Positions 30,521 through 38,646 of a stretch of 42,564 nt of DNA are shown one piece after another. The notes below the pieces were generated by a model. It was given only the letters and a program-made list of their open reading frames with translations. It searched no databases and was not told where the DNA came from. This stretch comes from Nonomuraea sp. MG754425 (GTDB taxonomy: Bacteria > Actinomycetota > Actinomycetes > Streptosporangiales > Streptosporangiaceae). The DNA is taken from positions 1-42,564 of the forward strand of contig NZ_SSXE01000074.1 of the NCBI RefSeq assembly GCF_021699195.1. Reading direction: 5' to 3'. Position 1 is the stretch's first letter. Every line of letters starts with the position of its first letter. A program made the position numbers and the translations under genes.

Positions 30521-31495
30521 TCAGCTCTCGATGCCGTGCATGCTCGGGTAGCGCTCGCCCCGCACGGCGTCCGCGGGCACGGCCGCGACCAGCGCGTCGA
30601 GCTGCTCGGGCGTGAGCCGCACGTCGGCGGCGGCGGCGTTCTCCTCCAGGTACGCCAGCCGCTTGGTGCCCGGGATCGGCACGACGTCCTCGCCCTGGGC
30701 GAGCAGCCAGGCCAGCGAGATCTGCGCGGTCGTCAGGCCGGCCGCGTCGGCGATCTTCTGCACCCCGGCCGCCAGGGCCCGGTTGTGCTCGGCGTTCCGG
30801 CCGGTGTTGCGTGGCATGTGCCGGCGGAAGTCGTCGTCGGCCAGCTCGCCGGCCTGGGGCATCGCGGACGTCAGCAGGCCCCGGCTGATCGGCGAGTACG
30901 CCACCAGCCCGACCCCGAGCTCCTGTGCCGTGGGCCGGATCTCCGCCTCCAGACCCCTCGTGAACAGGGAGTACTCGCTCTGCAGGGCCGCGATCGGGTG
31001 CGTGGCGTACGCCCGGCGCAGGGTGCCGGCGCTCACCTCCGACAGGCCGAGATGGCGCACCTTGCCCTGGCGTACCAGCTCGGCCATGGCCCCGACCGAC
31101 TCCTCGACGGGGACGTCCGGGTTGCGGCGGTGCAGGTAGTACAGGTCGATGTGGTCGACGCCGAGGCGGCGGAGCGAGGCGTCGCAGGCCGTCCTGATGT
31201 ACTCCGGGCTGTTCTCGATGCTGCGGGTGGCGCCGTCGCGCCTGACGCCGAACTTGGTGGCCAGCACCACCTCGTCGCGCCGGTCCCGGATGGCCCGGCC
31301 GACCAGCTCCTCGTTGGCCCCGTTGCCGTACATGTCTGCGGTGTCCAGAAAATTCATGCCAAGGTCGAGAGAGCGGTGAATGACGGCTATCGACGCCTTC
31401 TCGTCCGCCTGGCCGTAGAACTCGGACATGCCCATGCAACCGAGCCCGAGCGCCGAGACCTGGAGGCCCTGCCGGCCCAGGGTCCGCCTGTTCAT
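30521..31495 (-). CDS. Aldo/keto reductase
   Basis: The 324-residue TIM-barrel oxidoreductase has the AKR catalytic tetrad D51, Y56, K81 and H122 (DTADMYG, LATKFG, YYLHRRNP) and a C-terminal NADPH site PIPGTKRLAYLEEN. It reduces aldehydes or ketones with NADPH and resembles the YajO/AKR13-type group, whose members handle reactive carbonyls. Its ATG overlaps the MerR stop as ATGA, so regulator and enzyme are co-translated. Only 4 bp separate its end from the convergent MEDS gene, and no hairpin lies between. Confidence 0.92.
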   Translation of the reverse strand: MNRRTLGRQGLQVSALGLGCMGMSEFYGQADEKASIAVIHRSLDLGMNFLDTADMYGNGANEELVGRAIRDRRDEVVLATKFGVRRDGATRSIENSPEYIRTACDASLRRLGVDHIDLYYLHRRNPDVPVEESVGAMAELVRQGKVRHLGLSEVSAGTLRRAYATHPIAALQSEYSLFTRGLEAEIRPTAQELGVGLVAYSPISRGLLTSAMPQAGELADDDFRRHMPRNTGRNAEHNRALAAGVQKIADAAGLTTAQISLAWLLAQGEDVVPIPGTKRLAYLEENAAAADVRLTPEQLDALVAAVPADAVRGERYPSMHGIES

Positions 31496-31848
31496 GACTG
31501 CCGTCCCTCGCGATAATTGTCGATCTTGTAGTCGAGCACCTTCAGGTCCTGGGTGAGCTGGGCGATCCTGGAGCTGACGCGCTCACGGTGCGACTCCAGC
31601 AGTTCCCTGCGCTCGTCGGCGGTGTGCGGGCCCCGCCGCCGCAGCTCCGCGTACCGGCACATCTCGGCGATCGGCATGCCGGTCGTGCGCAGCCTGGTGA
31701 GGAACTCCAGCCACCGGAGGTCCTCCTCCGCGTAGTCGCGGTGGCCGCTGCTGTTGCGGCCCACCGAGTGGATGAGCCCGATGCGCTCGTAGTAGCGCAG
31801 CGTGTGAGCGCTCAGGCCGGACCGCCGCGCGGCCTCCTGGATCGTCAT
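31492..31848 (-). CDS. MerR-family transcriptional regulator
   Basis: The 118-residue protein has the MerR winged helix-turn-helix (TIQEAARRSGLSAHTLRYYERIGLI and HRDYAEEDLRWLEFLTRLR) followed by the dimerisation helix. The C-terminus lacks the metal-binding cysteines of MerR/CueR, so it is likely a NmlR/AdhR-like sensor of aldehydes or redox stress. No cysteine at all is present, which argues against thiol sensing. It should act on the dyad promoter 16 bp upstream and control itself and the reductase. Confidence 0.9.
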   Translation of the reverse strand: MTIQEAARRSGLSAHTLRYYERIGLIHSVGRNSSGHRDYAEEDLRWLEFLTRLRTTGMPIAEMCRYAELRRRGPHTADERRELLESHRERVSSRIAQLTQDLKVLDYKIDNYREGRQS

Positions 31849-31863
31849 GCCTACAGGGTCACC

Positions 31864-31885
31864 CTTCGAGTGCGCTCCAAGTCAA
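31864..31885 (-). promoter_or_regulatory. MerR-type promoter and operator
   Basis: On the minus strand TTGACT (-35, 31885-31880) is followed by the dyad CTTGGAG-CGCA-CTCGAAG (31881-31864), with one mismatch between arms. MerR regulators bind such dyads in long 19-bp spacers. The -10 would fall next to the ATG, so the transcript is probably leaderless or nearly so. Confidence 0.7.
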
Positions 31886-32063
31886 ATCCGGGGGTGGCCC
31901 GCCGCCCGCACCCTGAGGGGGCTGTCCCTACCCAGGGTCACGAAGGGGCAGGTCAACGGCCAAGGCCCAGGGTGCCCCCGACCAACGTCTTAAGGGATGT
32001 GTCAGGGCACGTTCGGGTTTTTCTCCGATGTTCGGAAAGTCGGCGTCCCGCCAGGTTAGAGGC

Positions 32064-32684
32064 ATGAAGGGATTGCTTGTCAGTGGTTTCGCGGCCATCG
32101 CCGCCGGGAGCGGCGCGATGCTCACCCTGCACGCCGGATCCGCGCTCGACCCGTTGCACAGTGTGATCAGCGAGTACGTCTGGCAGCCGGCCGGCTGGCT
32201 GCTGCCCGCCTCGCTGACGTTGTTCGCCGCGGGCTCCGCGCTGATCGCCGAGGCGCTGCGGCGGGCCGGGGCGAGCCGCTGGGCCGTCGCGCTGCTGCTG
32301 GCCTGGGGGGCGAGCATGTTCCTCATCGGAGCCTTCCCGACCGACCGGCCGGGCGTGCCGCTGTCACTGTCGGGCGGCATCCACCGGTACGCCGCCTTCG
32401 TCGCCTTCCTGGTGATGCCGGTGGCCGGGATGTTGCTGGCCAGGGCCCAGATCCGCTACGCCAGGGCGCTGCGGCTGCTCAGCGGGCTGGCGCTGGGCGT
32501 GCTGGTGCTGGTCGTGATCCCGTACGTGGTGCGCATGCTCGGCATCCCGCTCAGCAACGACGACATCCCGGCGGGGCTCACCCAGCGGGCCGTGGTCGTC
32601 ACCGAGCTGGGGGTGCTGGCGCTGGCGGGGCTGTCGATGCTGAATCCCGCCGTCCGGCGCCGCGTGTCGCCGATCATGGCCTGA
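32064..32684 (+). CDS. DUF998 membrane protein
   Basis: The 206-residue protein has six predicted membrane helices. It carries the DUF998 wording LDPLHSVISEYVW and GIHRYAAFVAFLVMPVAGMLLA (in parts). DUF998 is related to the frag1/DRAM-like membrane families; the role is unknown. ATG 32064 has AGAGG upstream. The 215-bp gap before it contains no ORF. It holds a 13-bp palindrome TCCGA-TGT-TCGGA at 32024-32036 that may be an operator. Confidence 0.78.
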   Translation: MKGLLVSGFAAIAAGSGAMLTLHAGSALDPLHSVISEYVWQPAGWLLPASLTLFAAGSALIAEALRRAGASRWAVALLLAWGASMFLIGAFPTDRPGVPLSLSGGIHRYAAFVAFLVMPVAGMLLARAQIRYARALRLLSGLALGVLVLVVIPYVVRMLGIPLSNDDIPAGLTQRAVVVTELGVLALAGLSMLNPAVRRRVSPIMA

Positions 32685-32685
32685 C

Positions 32686-32708
32686 GCTTGAATCGCACGG
32701 CCCGGGTA
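32686..32708 (+). promoter_or_regulatory. Weak sigma-B-like promoter candidate before the stress protein
   Basis: GCTT, 14 bases, then GGGTA fits the loose sigma-B pattern, 40 bp before the universal stress protein ATG. The -35 part is short, so chance agreement is possible. Confidence 0.3.
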
Positions 32709-32748
32709 AGGGGTAAGGCCCCGAAACTAGTTCCTGGGAGTGACCGAG

Positions 32749-33210
32749 ATGACGATTTTGATCGCGTACGACGGGTCCGACGACGCGAAGGCCGCCATCA
32801 CCTTCGCGGGCGCGCTGTTCCCCGGGCAGCAGACGGTCGTGCTGACGGTGTGGGAGCGGCTGGCGATGACCTCGGCCAGGGCGTCGGCCGGGCTCATGGT
32901 GGCCTTCGACCAGTCCGGCGCGGAGGACGAGGCGATCAGGCAGGCGATGAGCGAGCTGGCCGAGCACGGCGCGGAACTGGCCAGGCAGGCGGGGCTGGAC
33001 GCGACGCCGCGGTGCGACGCCGACTCCGTCGCCGTCTGGTCGACCATCGTGGACGTGGCCGACGAACTGGACGCCCAGCTCATCGTGACCGGCACCAGAG
33101 GGCTGGGCGGGGTGCGATCGCTGCTGCTGGGCAGCACGTCCGACCGGGTGCTGCACCACGCGCACCGTCCCGTGCTGGTGGTGCCGGGCCCCGACGGCAG
33201 GAGCGGCTGA
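32749..33210 (+). CDS. Universal stress protein (UspA family, ATP-binding type)
   Basis: The 153-residue protein has the UspA fold from ILIAYDGSDDAK to the ATP-binding signature GTRGLGGVRSLLLGST, which fits G-2x-G-9x-G-S/T. ATP-binding Usp proteins form dimers and respond to starvation, hypoxia or other stress. ATG 32749 has GGGAG 8 bases upstream; GTG 32740 is also in frame. The last 30 bp and the stop are part of a 46-47-bp repeat that continues downstream. Confidence 0.9.
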   Translation: MTILIAYDGSDDAKAAITFAGALFPGQQTVVLTVWERLAMTSARASAGLMVAFDQSGAEDEAIRQAMSELAEHGAELARQAGLDATPRCDADSVAVWSTIVDVADELDAQLIVTGTRGLGGVRSLLLGSTSDRVLHHAHRPVLVVPGPDGRSG

Positions 33211-33292
33211 CCCGGGCCGCGACGGTGGTGCCGGGCTCCGACGGGGAGAGTGGTTGGCCCGGCCACGACGGTGGTGCCGGGTTCCGGCGGCA
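33177..33292 (+). repeat. 46-47-bp tandem repeat derived from the stress-protein 3' end
   Basis: GGTGGTGCCGGG recurs at 33177, 33224 and 33270, and the sequence between copies is also similar (CCCCGACGGC, CTCCGACGGG, TTCCGGCGGC). The first unit encodes VVPGPDGRSG-stop of the stress protein. The others lie after the stop, one with TGG where the first has TGA. This looks like an old tandem duplication of the gene end. Confidence 0.7.
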
Positions 33293-33395
33293 GGGCGCGT
33301 CCCTCTCGCCGCGAGCCCGCCGCCGGGCGTTCACGCCGGCGTCGGCGCGATACGGCAGAGTGGTGACCTCCTGGAGACGGCGAGAGGGGCGGGCG

Positions 33396-34637
33396 TTGCC
33401 CGGCGAGCTGGCACGGCGGCTCGGCACCACCGACGCGGTGGTCGTCGGCCTGAGCGCGATGATCGGCGCGGGCGTGTTCTCCGCCTTCGCGCCCGCCGCC
33501 GCCTCCGCCGGCCCCTGGTTGCCGGCCTCGCTCGCGCTGGCCGCCGTCGTGGCCTACTGCAACGCCACCTCCTCGGCCCGCCTGGCCGCCCGCCACCCCG
33601 AGTCCGGCGGCACCTACGTCTACGGCCGGCGTCGCCTCGGCCCGCTGTGGGGCTACCTGGCGGGCTGGGGGTTCACGGTCGGCAAGACCGCCTCCTGCGC
33701 GGCCATGGCGCTCACGTTCGGCTCGTACGTCCTGCCCGGCCTCGAAAGGCCGCTGGCGATCGTCGCGGTGGCCGTGCTGACCCTGCTCAACCTGTACGGC
33801 GTGCGCCGCTCGGCGGGCGTGGCGCGCGTCATCGTGGCGTTCGTGCTGGCCGTGCTGGCCCTGGTGATCGTGGCCGGGCTGGCGGGCGGCGGCCCGGTCG
33901 CCCCCGCGCCGGCGTCCGCGCACGTCGCGGCCGACGGGTGGGGCGTGCTGCAGGGGGCCGGGCTGCTGTTCTTCGCGTTCGCCGGGTACGCCAGGATCGC
34001 CACCCTCGGCGAGGAGGTGCGCGACCCCGCCCGCACCATCCCCCGGGCCGTCGGCATCGCGCTGGGCGTCACACTCGCCGTGTACGCGCTGGTCACCCTG
34101 GCCGCGCTGCGCACGCTGCCGGCCGAGTCGCTGGCCGCGTCCAGGGCGCCGCTCGCCGACCTGGTCGTGGCGGCGGGCTTCGGCGGGCTGGCCCCGGTGG
34201 TGCGGGCCGGGGCGGCGGTGGCGGCCCTGGGCGCGCTGCTGGCGCTGCTGCTGGGCGTCTCGCGCACGGTGCTGGCCATGGCGCGCGAGCGCGACCTGCC
34301 GGCCGCGCTGTCCGCTGTGGACCCGGTACGGCAGACGCCGAGGCGGGCCGAGCTGGCCGTCGGCGGCGCGGTGATCGTGCTGCTGCTCGTGGCCGACCTG
34401 CGGGAGGCGATCGGGTTCTCCTCGTTCGGCGTGCTGGTCTACTACGCAGTCGCCAACGCGTGCGCGCTCACGCTGCGCCGCGACGAGGGCGCCCCGCCCC
34501 GCGCCGTGCCCGTGCTGGGGCTGGCGTTGTGCGTGCTCCTGGCGGCCACGCTGCCGGCCGCCTCGGTGCTGTCAGGGCTGGCGGTCTTCGCGGCCGGCCT
34601 GGCGATCTACGCGGTACGCCACCGGCGGGTCTGTTGA
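33396..34637 (+). CDS. APC-family amino acid permease
   Basis: The 413-residue protein has 12 or so membrane helices and the APC signature GTTDAVVVGLSAMIGAGVFSAFAP (in parts) with its unwound helix GAGVF, which forms the substrate site. Later FAFAGYARIATLGEEVRDP matches the family's helix 6-loop. Transport of an amino acid or related amine with protons is expected; the substrate is unknown. I chose TTG 33396 with GAGAGGGG 6 bases upstream; GTG 33360 is the main alternative. The stop overlaps the -35 box of the next gene. Confidence 0.85.
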   Translation: MPGELARRLGTTDAVVVGLSAMIGAGVFSAFAPAAASAGPWLPASLALAAVVAYCNATSSARLAARHPESGGTYVYGRRRLGPLWGYLAGWGFTVGKTASCAAMALTFGSYVLPGLERPLAIVAVAVLTLLNLYGVRRSAGVARVIVAFVLAVLALVIVAGLAGGGPVAPAPASAHVAADGWGVLQGAGLLFFAFAGYARIATLGEEVRDPARTIPRAVGIALGVTLAVYALVTLAALRTLPAESLAASRAPLADLVVAAGFGGLAPVVRAGAAVAALGALLALLLGVSRTVLAMARERDLPAALSAVDPVRQTPRRAELAVGGAVIVLLLVADLREAIGFSSFGVLVYYAVANACALTLRRDEGAPPRAVPVLGLALCVLLAATLPAASVLSGLAVFAAGLAIYAVRHRRVC

Positions 34638-34662
34638 CGGGGGTCTGAGGAGAGCCTAGTTT
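34634..34662 (+). promoter_or_regulatory. Housekeeping-type promoter of the phosphotriesterase-like gene
   Basis: TTGACG, 17 bases, then TAGTTT gives a good vegetative promoter. The -35 contains the permease stop codon. The start site would be about 34669, leaving a 27-base leader with GGAGG before the ATG. Confidence 0.6.
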
Positions 34663-34695
34663 GGCGCCACACCGACCAGCCGGTATGGAGGCGCG

Positions 34696-35673
34696 ATGCC
34701 CACCGTCGAAACCCTGCGCGGCCCCGTGGACGTCGGCGACCTCGGGCAGACCCTGATGCACGAGCACGTCTTCGTGGTGGCCACCGAGCACCTCGACAAC
34801 TACGGCAGGGGCGCCTGGTGGGACGAGGAGTTCCGGGTGGCGGACGCCGTCACCAAGCTCAACGCGGTCGCCGCCAAGGGCGTGCGCACGATCGTGGACC
34901 CGACCGTGTGGGGGCTGGGCCGTTACGTCCCGCGCGTCCAGCGGATCGCCGAGCAGGTGCCCGGGTTGCGGATCATCGTGGCCACCGGCATCTACGCCTT
35001 CGAGGAACTGCCCCACCAGTACGAGCACCGCGGCCCCGGCCTGTTCATCGACTGCCCCGACCCGATGATCGACGACTTCGTCCGCGACCTGACCGTGGGC
35101 ATCGCCGACACGGGGGTGAAGGCGGCCTTCCTCAAGTGCGTGGTCGAGGCCAAGGGGCTCACGCCGGGCGTCGAGCGCATCTGCCGGGCGGTCGCGCGGG
35201 CCCACGTGCTCACCGGAGCGCCGATCACCGTGCACACGAACGCGTTCACGCAGAGCGGACTGATCGCGCTCGACCTGTCCGCCAAGGAGGGCGTGAACCT
35301 GGAGAAGGTCGTCGTGGGGCACGCGGGCGACAGCAACGACCTCGACTACCTCATGCGGCTGGCCGACACCGGAGCGATCCTGGGCATGGACCGCTTCGGC
35401 TTGGACGTCTACAACCCGACGCCGCAGCGCGTGGCCACGATCGCGGCCCTCTGCCAGCGGGGATACGCCGATCGCATGGTCCTCAGCCACGACGCGGCCT
35501 GCTTCATGGACTACTTCGGCGACGCCTGGGACGAGGCCCGCCGTACGCTGGCGCCGAACTGGCGCTACGATCACATACACGACGACGTCTTGGCCGCACT
35601 GCTTGGCTCGGGTGTGACCGATGACCAGATTGAGCAGATGCTGGTGTTCAACCCGAAGCGCTACTTCTCGTAA
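34696..35673 (+). CDS. Phosphotriesterase-family metal-dependent hydrolase
   Basis: The 325-residue amidohydrolase-fold protein has all metal ligands of the phosphotriesterase/lactonase family: HEH (H22, H24), bridging K147, H180, H209 and D266. These bind two metal ions that activate water. Relatives split lactones (including acyl-homoserine lactones) or organophosphates; the natural substrate here is unknown. Lengths and motifs are complete, so it should be active. ATG 34696 follows GGAGG by 4 bases. It is followed closely by a STAS gene, perhaps on the same transcript. Confidence 0.9.
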   Translation: MPTVETLRGPVDVGDLGQTLMHEHVFVVATEHLDNYGRGAWWDEEFRVADAVTKLNAVAAKGVRTIVDPTVWGLGRYVPRVQRIAEQVPGLRIIVATGIYAFEELPHQYEHRGPGLFIDCPDPMIDDFVRDLTVGIADTGVKAAFLKCVVEAKGLTPGVERICRAVARAHVLTGAPITVHTNAFTQSGLIALDLSAKEGVNLEKVVVGHAGDSNDLDYLMRLADTGAILGMDRFGLDVYNPTPQRVATIAALCQRGYADRMVLSHDAACFMDYFGDAWDEARRTLAPNWRYDHIHDDVLAALLGSGVTDDQIEQMLVFNPKRYFS

Positions 35674-35715
35674 AGTGGGGTGGATCGGGAGAGCGACGCG
35701 GGTAGGTGGAGCTGG

Positions 35716-36102
35716 GTGACTTCGGAGCAGGCCTTGTCGATAAGCCTCGGACTCCAAGGCCCCTGCGTCATCGCGCGGCTGACGGGTGATTTCGACTTCG
35801 GGTCCGCGGCCGAGGTGCGCGACCGCGTCACCAAGGCCCTCGATCTCACGCAACCCCCGTTGCTCGTCATCGACATGCAGGCGGTCAGCGTCTGCGACTC
35901 CTCGGGCCTTTCGGTGCTGGTCTACCTGCACAAGGCGGTCACGGCCTCGGGCGGCCGGCTGCTGCTGTCGGGGCTCAACGGCAGGTGCAAGCACCTGTTC
36001 GCGATCACCGCCCTGGACAAGTTCTTCGACATCCGCAGCACGGCGGAGCTCGCCATCGCGGAGCTCAACGAGGAGGGCGGTGCACCGCCGTTCACCGGGT
36101 AG
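35716..36102 (+). CDS. STAS-domain anti-sigma factor antagonist
   Basis: The 128-residue protein is a single STAS domain with VIDMQAVSVCDSSGLSVLVYLHKAV (in parts). The serine of CDSSG (S62/S63) is the expected phosphorylation site for an RsbW-type kinase. Unphosphorylated, such proteins bind the anti-sigma factor and free the sigma factor. I chose GTG 35716 with GGTGGAG upstream; GTG 35680 is in frame. A loose GGGTA lies at 35700-35704. The MEDS-ATPase at 29596 is a possible partner, but that is inference. Confidence 0.87.
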   Translation: MTSEQALSISLGLQGPCVIARLTGDFDFGSAAEVRDRVTKALDLTQPPLLVIDMQAVSVCDSSGLSVLVYLHKAVTASGGRLLLSGLNGRCKHLFAITALDKFFDIRSTAELAIAELNEEGGAPPFTG

Positions 36103-36308
36103 TGCCGGGTGCGGGGGCGCTCTCCGGCCACCGGAGTGGACGTCGTGATCAGGGTTGTGGCGTGGGCGGATAAGTCCGAAATAAAGGGATAACCGTTTAA
36201 TATCGGATCATCGACGCCGAACCCGAGCGAGTGTGCTGCCTGGTAGTAGTCGGACACGTACGTGTCGCTGCCGACAGGGGGGAGCGACAGTCTCGACTTG
36301 GGGGCGAA

Positions 36309-36707
36309 ATGTTGAAAAGCCTTGCCGCCGTGGCCTTAGTGGCCGCCACCGCGACCTCGCTCATGGCCACGCCCGCGCAGGCCGCCGCGAGCACGAGTGC
36401 GAAGCTCATCCGCACCAAGATCTACTCCGGTCACTGCGAGGACACCTGCCGCATCCGCGTCAAGATCACGAACATCTCTCGCAAGAACCTCTACTACGTC
36501 AAGCTCAACGCGCGGCTGAAGGTGAACGGCCGCAAGGTCGGCTCCTGCTACGACAGCGTCGGCAGCATCAGGGCGCGCAAGGTCAAGTGGGCCTCCTGCA
36601 CCGTCCGCACCGAGCGGCTGTCGGACATGTGGAACGCCTACCTCGACGGACGCACCTCGTTCCGGCCGTACGCCAACACCTACGTGTCGTACAAGTACTA
36701 CCGCTGA
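36309..36707 (+). CDS. Small secreted basic protein
   Basis: The 132-residue protein has a signal peptide ending ATPAQA-AAS. The mature part is strongly basic (about pI 10) with four cysteines (HCEDTC, GSCYDS, ASCTV) that could make two disulphides, and a Tyr-rich C-terminus. The beta-strand pattern ISRKNLYYVKLNARLKVNG suggests an Ig-like or transthyretin-like small domain. No family recognised. GGGGGCGA precedes ATG 36309. The 206-bp gap upstream (36103-36308) is AT-richer, with TAATAT at 36198-36203 as a possible -10, and no ORF. Confidence 0.68.
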   Translation: MLKSLAAVALVAATATSLMATPAQAAASTSAKLIRTKIYSGHCEDTCRIRVKITNISRKNLYYVKLNARLKVNGRKVGSCYDSVGSIRARKVKWASCTVRTERLSDMWNAYLDGRTSFRPYANTYVSYKYYR

Positions 36708-36717
36708 GGACGAGCGG

Positions 36718-36747
36718 CAGGGGCCGGGCCGGGCGGCGCGGCCCCTG
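36718..36747. terminator. Bidirectional hairpin between convergent genes
   Basis: CAGGGGCCG (36718-36726) and CGGCCCCTG (36739-36747) form a perfect 9-bp GC stem with a 12-base loop. It lies 10 bp after the secreted-protein stop and 5 bp after the small minus-strand ORF, so it can end both. Confidence 0.7.
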
Positions 36748-36752
36748 AGGGC

Positions 36753-36839
36753 TCACGCGGTGACGAGGAGCGCGACTCCGATCAGCACCACGACCGGGAC
36801 GACCCACATCACGGCCTCGACCGCGAACTCCTTGTACAT
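36753..36839 (-). CDS. 28-residue single-helix membrane peptide
   Basis: ATG 36839 has AAGGAG 9 bases upstream and the frame ends at TGA 36755-36753. The peptide starts MYKEFAVEAVMW, continues with an unbroken hydrophobic run of about 16 residues (VVPVVVLIGVALLV) and ends TA. That is one membrane span with a charged N-terminus. It is too short for usual ORF calls. It has the orientation of ilvD and lies 83 bp downstream of it, but its own transcription is possible. The function is unknown. Confidence 0.55.
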   Translation of the reverse strand: MYKEFAVEAVMWVVPVVVLIGVALLVTA

Positions 36840-36922
36840 CGCGTAAGTCTCCTTGCGTCAGGGGGCGGGGATTGCGTCAATGCGCAGCATAGCCGTCCCC
36901 GCCCGCTGCTCGGTCCGCGGCC

Positions 36923-38572
36923 TCAGGCCGTGACGGCGCCGTCGGAGGCGGAGCCGACCGTGGCCACGTACTTGGTCAGCACGCCCCGTTCGACCGCCCG
37001 CTCCGGCCGCGTCCACGAGGCCCGCCGCGCGGCCAGCTCGCTCTCGGGCACCAGCAGGTCGAGGGTGCCGGCGGCGCTGTCGATCAGCACCGTGTCGCCG
37101 TCGCGCACCAGCGCGATCGGCCCGCCGTGGTACGCCTCCGGCGCCACGTGCCCGATCACCAGCCCGTGCGAGACGCCGCTGAAGCGGCCGTCGGTGACCA
37201 GCGCCACCGACGTGCCGAGCCCCCGGCCGACCAGGGGACCGGTGATCGAGAGCATCTCGCGCATGCCGGGACCGCCCGCCGGGCCCTCGTAACGGACCAC
37301 GATGACGTCCCCGGCCACGATGCGGCCCTCCTGGATGGCGGCGTAGCAGTCGTTCTCCGAGTCGAACACCTTCGCCGGGCCCTCGTGGCGGAAGTCGTCC
37401 TTGCCACCCAGTTTGAGCACGCACCCGTCGGGCGCCAGCGAGCCGCGCAGGACGGCCAGCGCGCCGCGCCGCTTGAACGGCTTGGCCGCGCTCGCCACCA
37501 CCTCCTGGCCCGGCCGCTCCTCGGCCTGGCCGGCCACGTCGGCGAGCGTGCGGCCGTCCACCAGCGTGACGCTCTCGCGCAGCAGCCCCGCCTCCAGCAG
37601 GCGGCGCACCACCAGCGAGGTGCCGCCGGCCCGCCACAGGTCGAGCGCCGTGGCGTCGCCGCCGCTCGGCTTGAGCCCGGTGATGATCGGGACCTGGCGG
37701 CACACCTCGCCGATCCGGTCGATCTCCAGCGGCAGCCCGGCCTCGCGGGCGATGGCCAGCAGGTGCAGGACCGCGTTCGTCGAGCCGCCCATGGCCGCCA
37801 CCGACACGATCGCGTTGTGCAGGGCGTCCTCGGTGAGCACCCGCGAGGGGCGGGCGTCGCGGGCTAGCGCGTCCATCGCGATCTCCCCGGCCCGGCGGGC
37901 CGCGCCGGCCTTCTCTCCGGCCACCGCCGGGATGTCGCCGATGCCGAACGGCGCCAGGCCGAGGAACTCGGCGACCGTGCCCATGGTGTTGGCGGTGTAC
38001 TGGGCGGCGCAGGTGCCCGCTCCCGGGCAGGCGTGCCTGGCCAGGTCGTCGAGGTCGGCCTGGTCCATCCGGCCGACCTCGCGCTCGCCGAGCGCCTCCC
38101 ACATGTCCTGGATGGTGACGTCGCGCCCGCGCCAGCGGCCCGGCATCATGCTGCCGCTGTAGAGCACCACCGACGGCACGTCCAGCCGGGCCAGCGCCAT
38201 GATCGCGGCCGGCACGGTCTTGTCGCAGCCCACGATGGCCACCAGCGCGTCGAACTCGTGCGCCCGGCCCATCAGCTCGATCGAGTCGGCGATGACCTCC
38301 CGGCTGATCAGCGAGGTGCGCATGCCGGGCGTGTGCATGGTGAGGTTGTCGGAGACCGCGATGGTGTTGAACTCCATCGGCAGCCCGCCCGCCGCGCGCA
38401 CCCCCTCGGCCACCTCGGCGGCCAGCTCACGGTGGGTGAGGTTGCACGGCATGGTGCCGGTCCAGGTGGAGGCGATGCCGACCACGGGGCGGCGCATCTC
38501 CTCCTCCGACAGTCCCATGGCGTACAGGTGGGAGCGGGCGGGTGCGCGGTCCGGGTCGTCGGCGATGCTCAA
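36923..38572 (-). CDS. ilvD: Dihydroxy-acid dehydratase (IlvD/Edd family)
   Basis: The 549-residue enzyme has the three iron-sulfur cluster cysteines of the family, in MPCNLTH (C43), VGCDKTVPA (C116) and GAGTCAAQYTANTM (C188). Late motifs GPAGGPGMREM and VTDGRFSGVSHG are also present. It dehydrates 2,3-dihydroxy-3-methyl acids in valine, leucine and isoleucine synthesis. Sugar-acid dehydratases of the same family cannot be fully excluded. The start TTG 38572 follows GGAGG by 6 bases. Other ilv genes are not in the window; the neighbour upstream is a saccharopine dehydrogenase-like gene, 74 bp away on the same strand. Confidence 0.93.
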   Translation of the reverse strand: MSIADDPDRAPARSHLYAMGLSEEEMRRPVVGIASTWTGTMPCNLTHRELAAEVAEGVRAAGGLPMEFNTIAVSDNLTMHTPGMRTSLISREVIADSIELMGRAHEFDALVAIVGCDKTVPAAIMALARLDVPSVVLYSGSMMPGRWRGRDVTIQDMWEALGEREVGRMDQADLDDLARHACPGAGTCAAQYTANTMGTVAEFLGLAPFGIGDIPAVAGEKAGAARRAGEIAMDALARDARPSRVLTEDALHNAIVSVAAMGGSTNAVLHLLAIAREAGLPLEIDRIGEVCRQVPIITGLKPSGGDATALDLWRAGGTSLVVRRLLEAGLLRESVTLVDGRTLADVAGQAEERPGQEVVASAAKPFKRRGALAVLRGSLAPDGCVLKLGGKDDFRHEGPAKVFDSENDCYAAIQEGRIVAGDVIVVRYEGPAGGPGMREMLSITGPLVGRGLGTSVALVTDGRFSGVSHGLVIGHVAPEAYHGGPIALVRDGDTVLIDSAAGTLDLLVPESELAARRASWTRPERAVERGVLTKYVATVGSASDGAVTA

Positions 38573-38646
38573 GGGAATCCTCCGATGTACGGGTTGAAGC
38601 ACCTCAATGATCCAATGTCCGGATCTGCCGGCGGCCCCCGGCCCCC

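Noticed and set aside
32688..34637. 649-residue plus-strand frame ending in the permease
   Set aside because: The first 230 codons lie across the stress-protein gene in another frame and through the repeat; the permease proper starts near 33396 or 33360.
35700..35704. Sigma-B-like GGGTA before the STAS gene
   Set aside because: Only a very loose -35 partner is present and it lies just 12 bp from the start codon, so I did not list it as a promoter.
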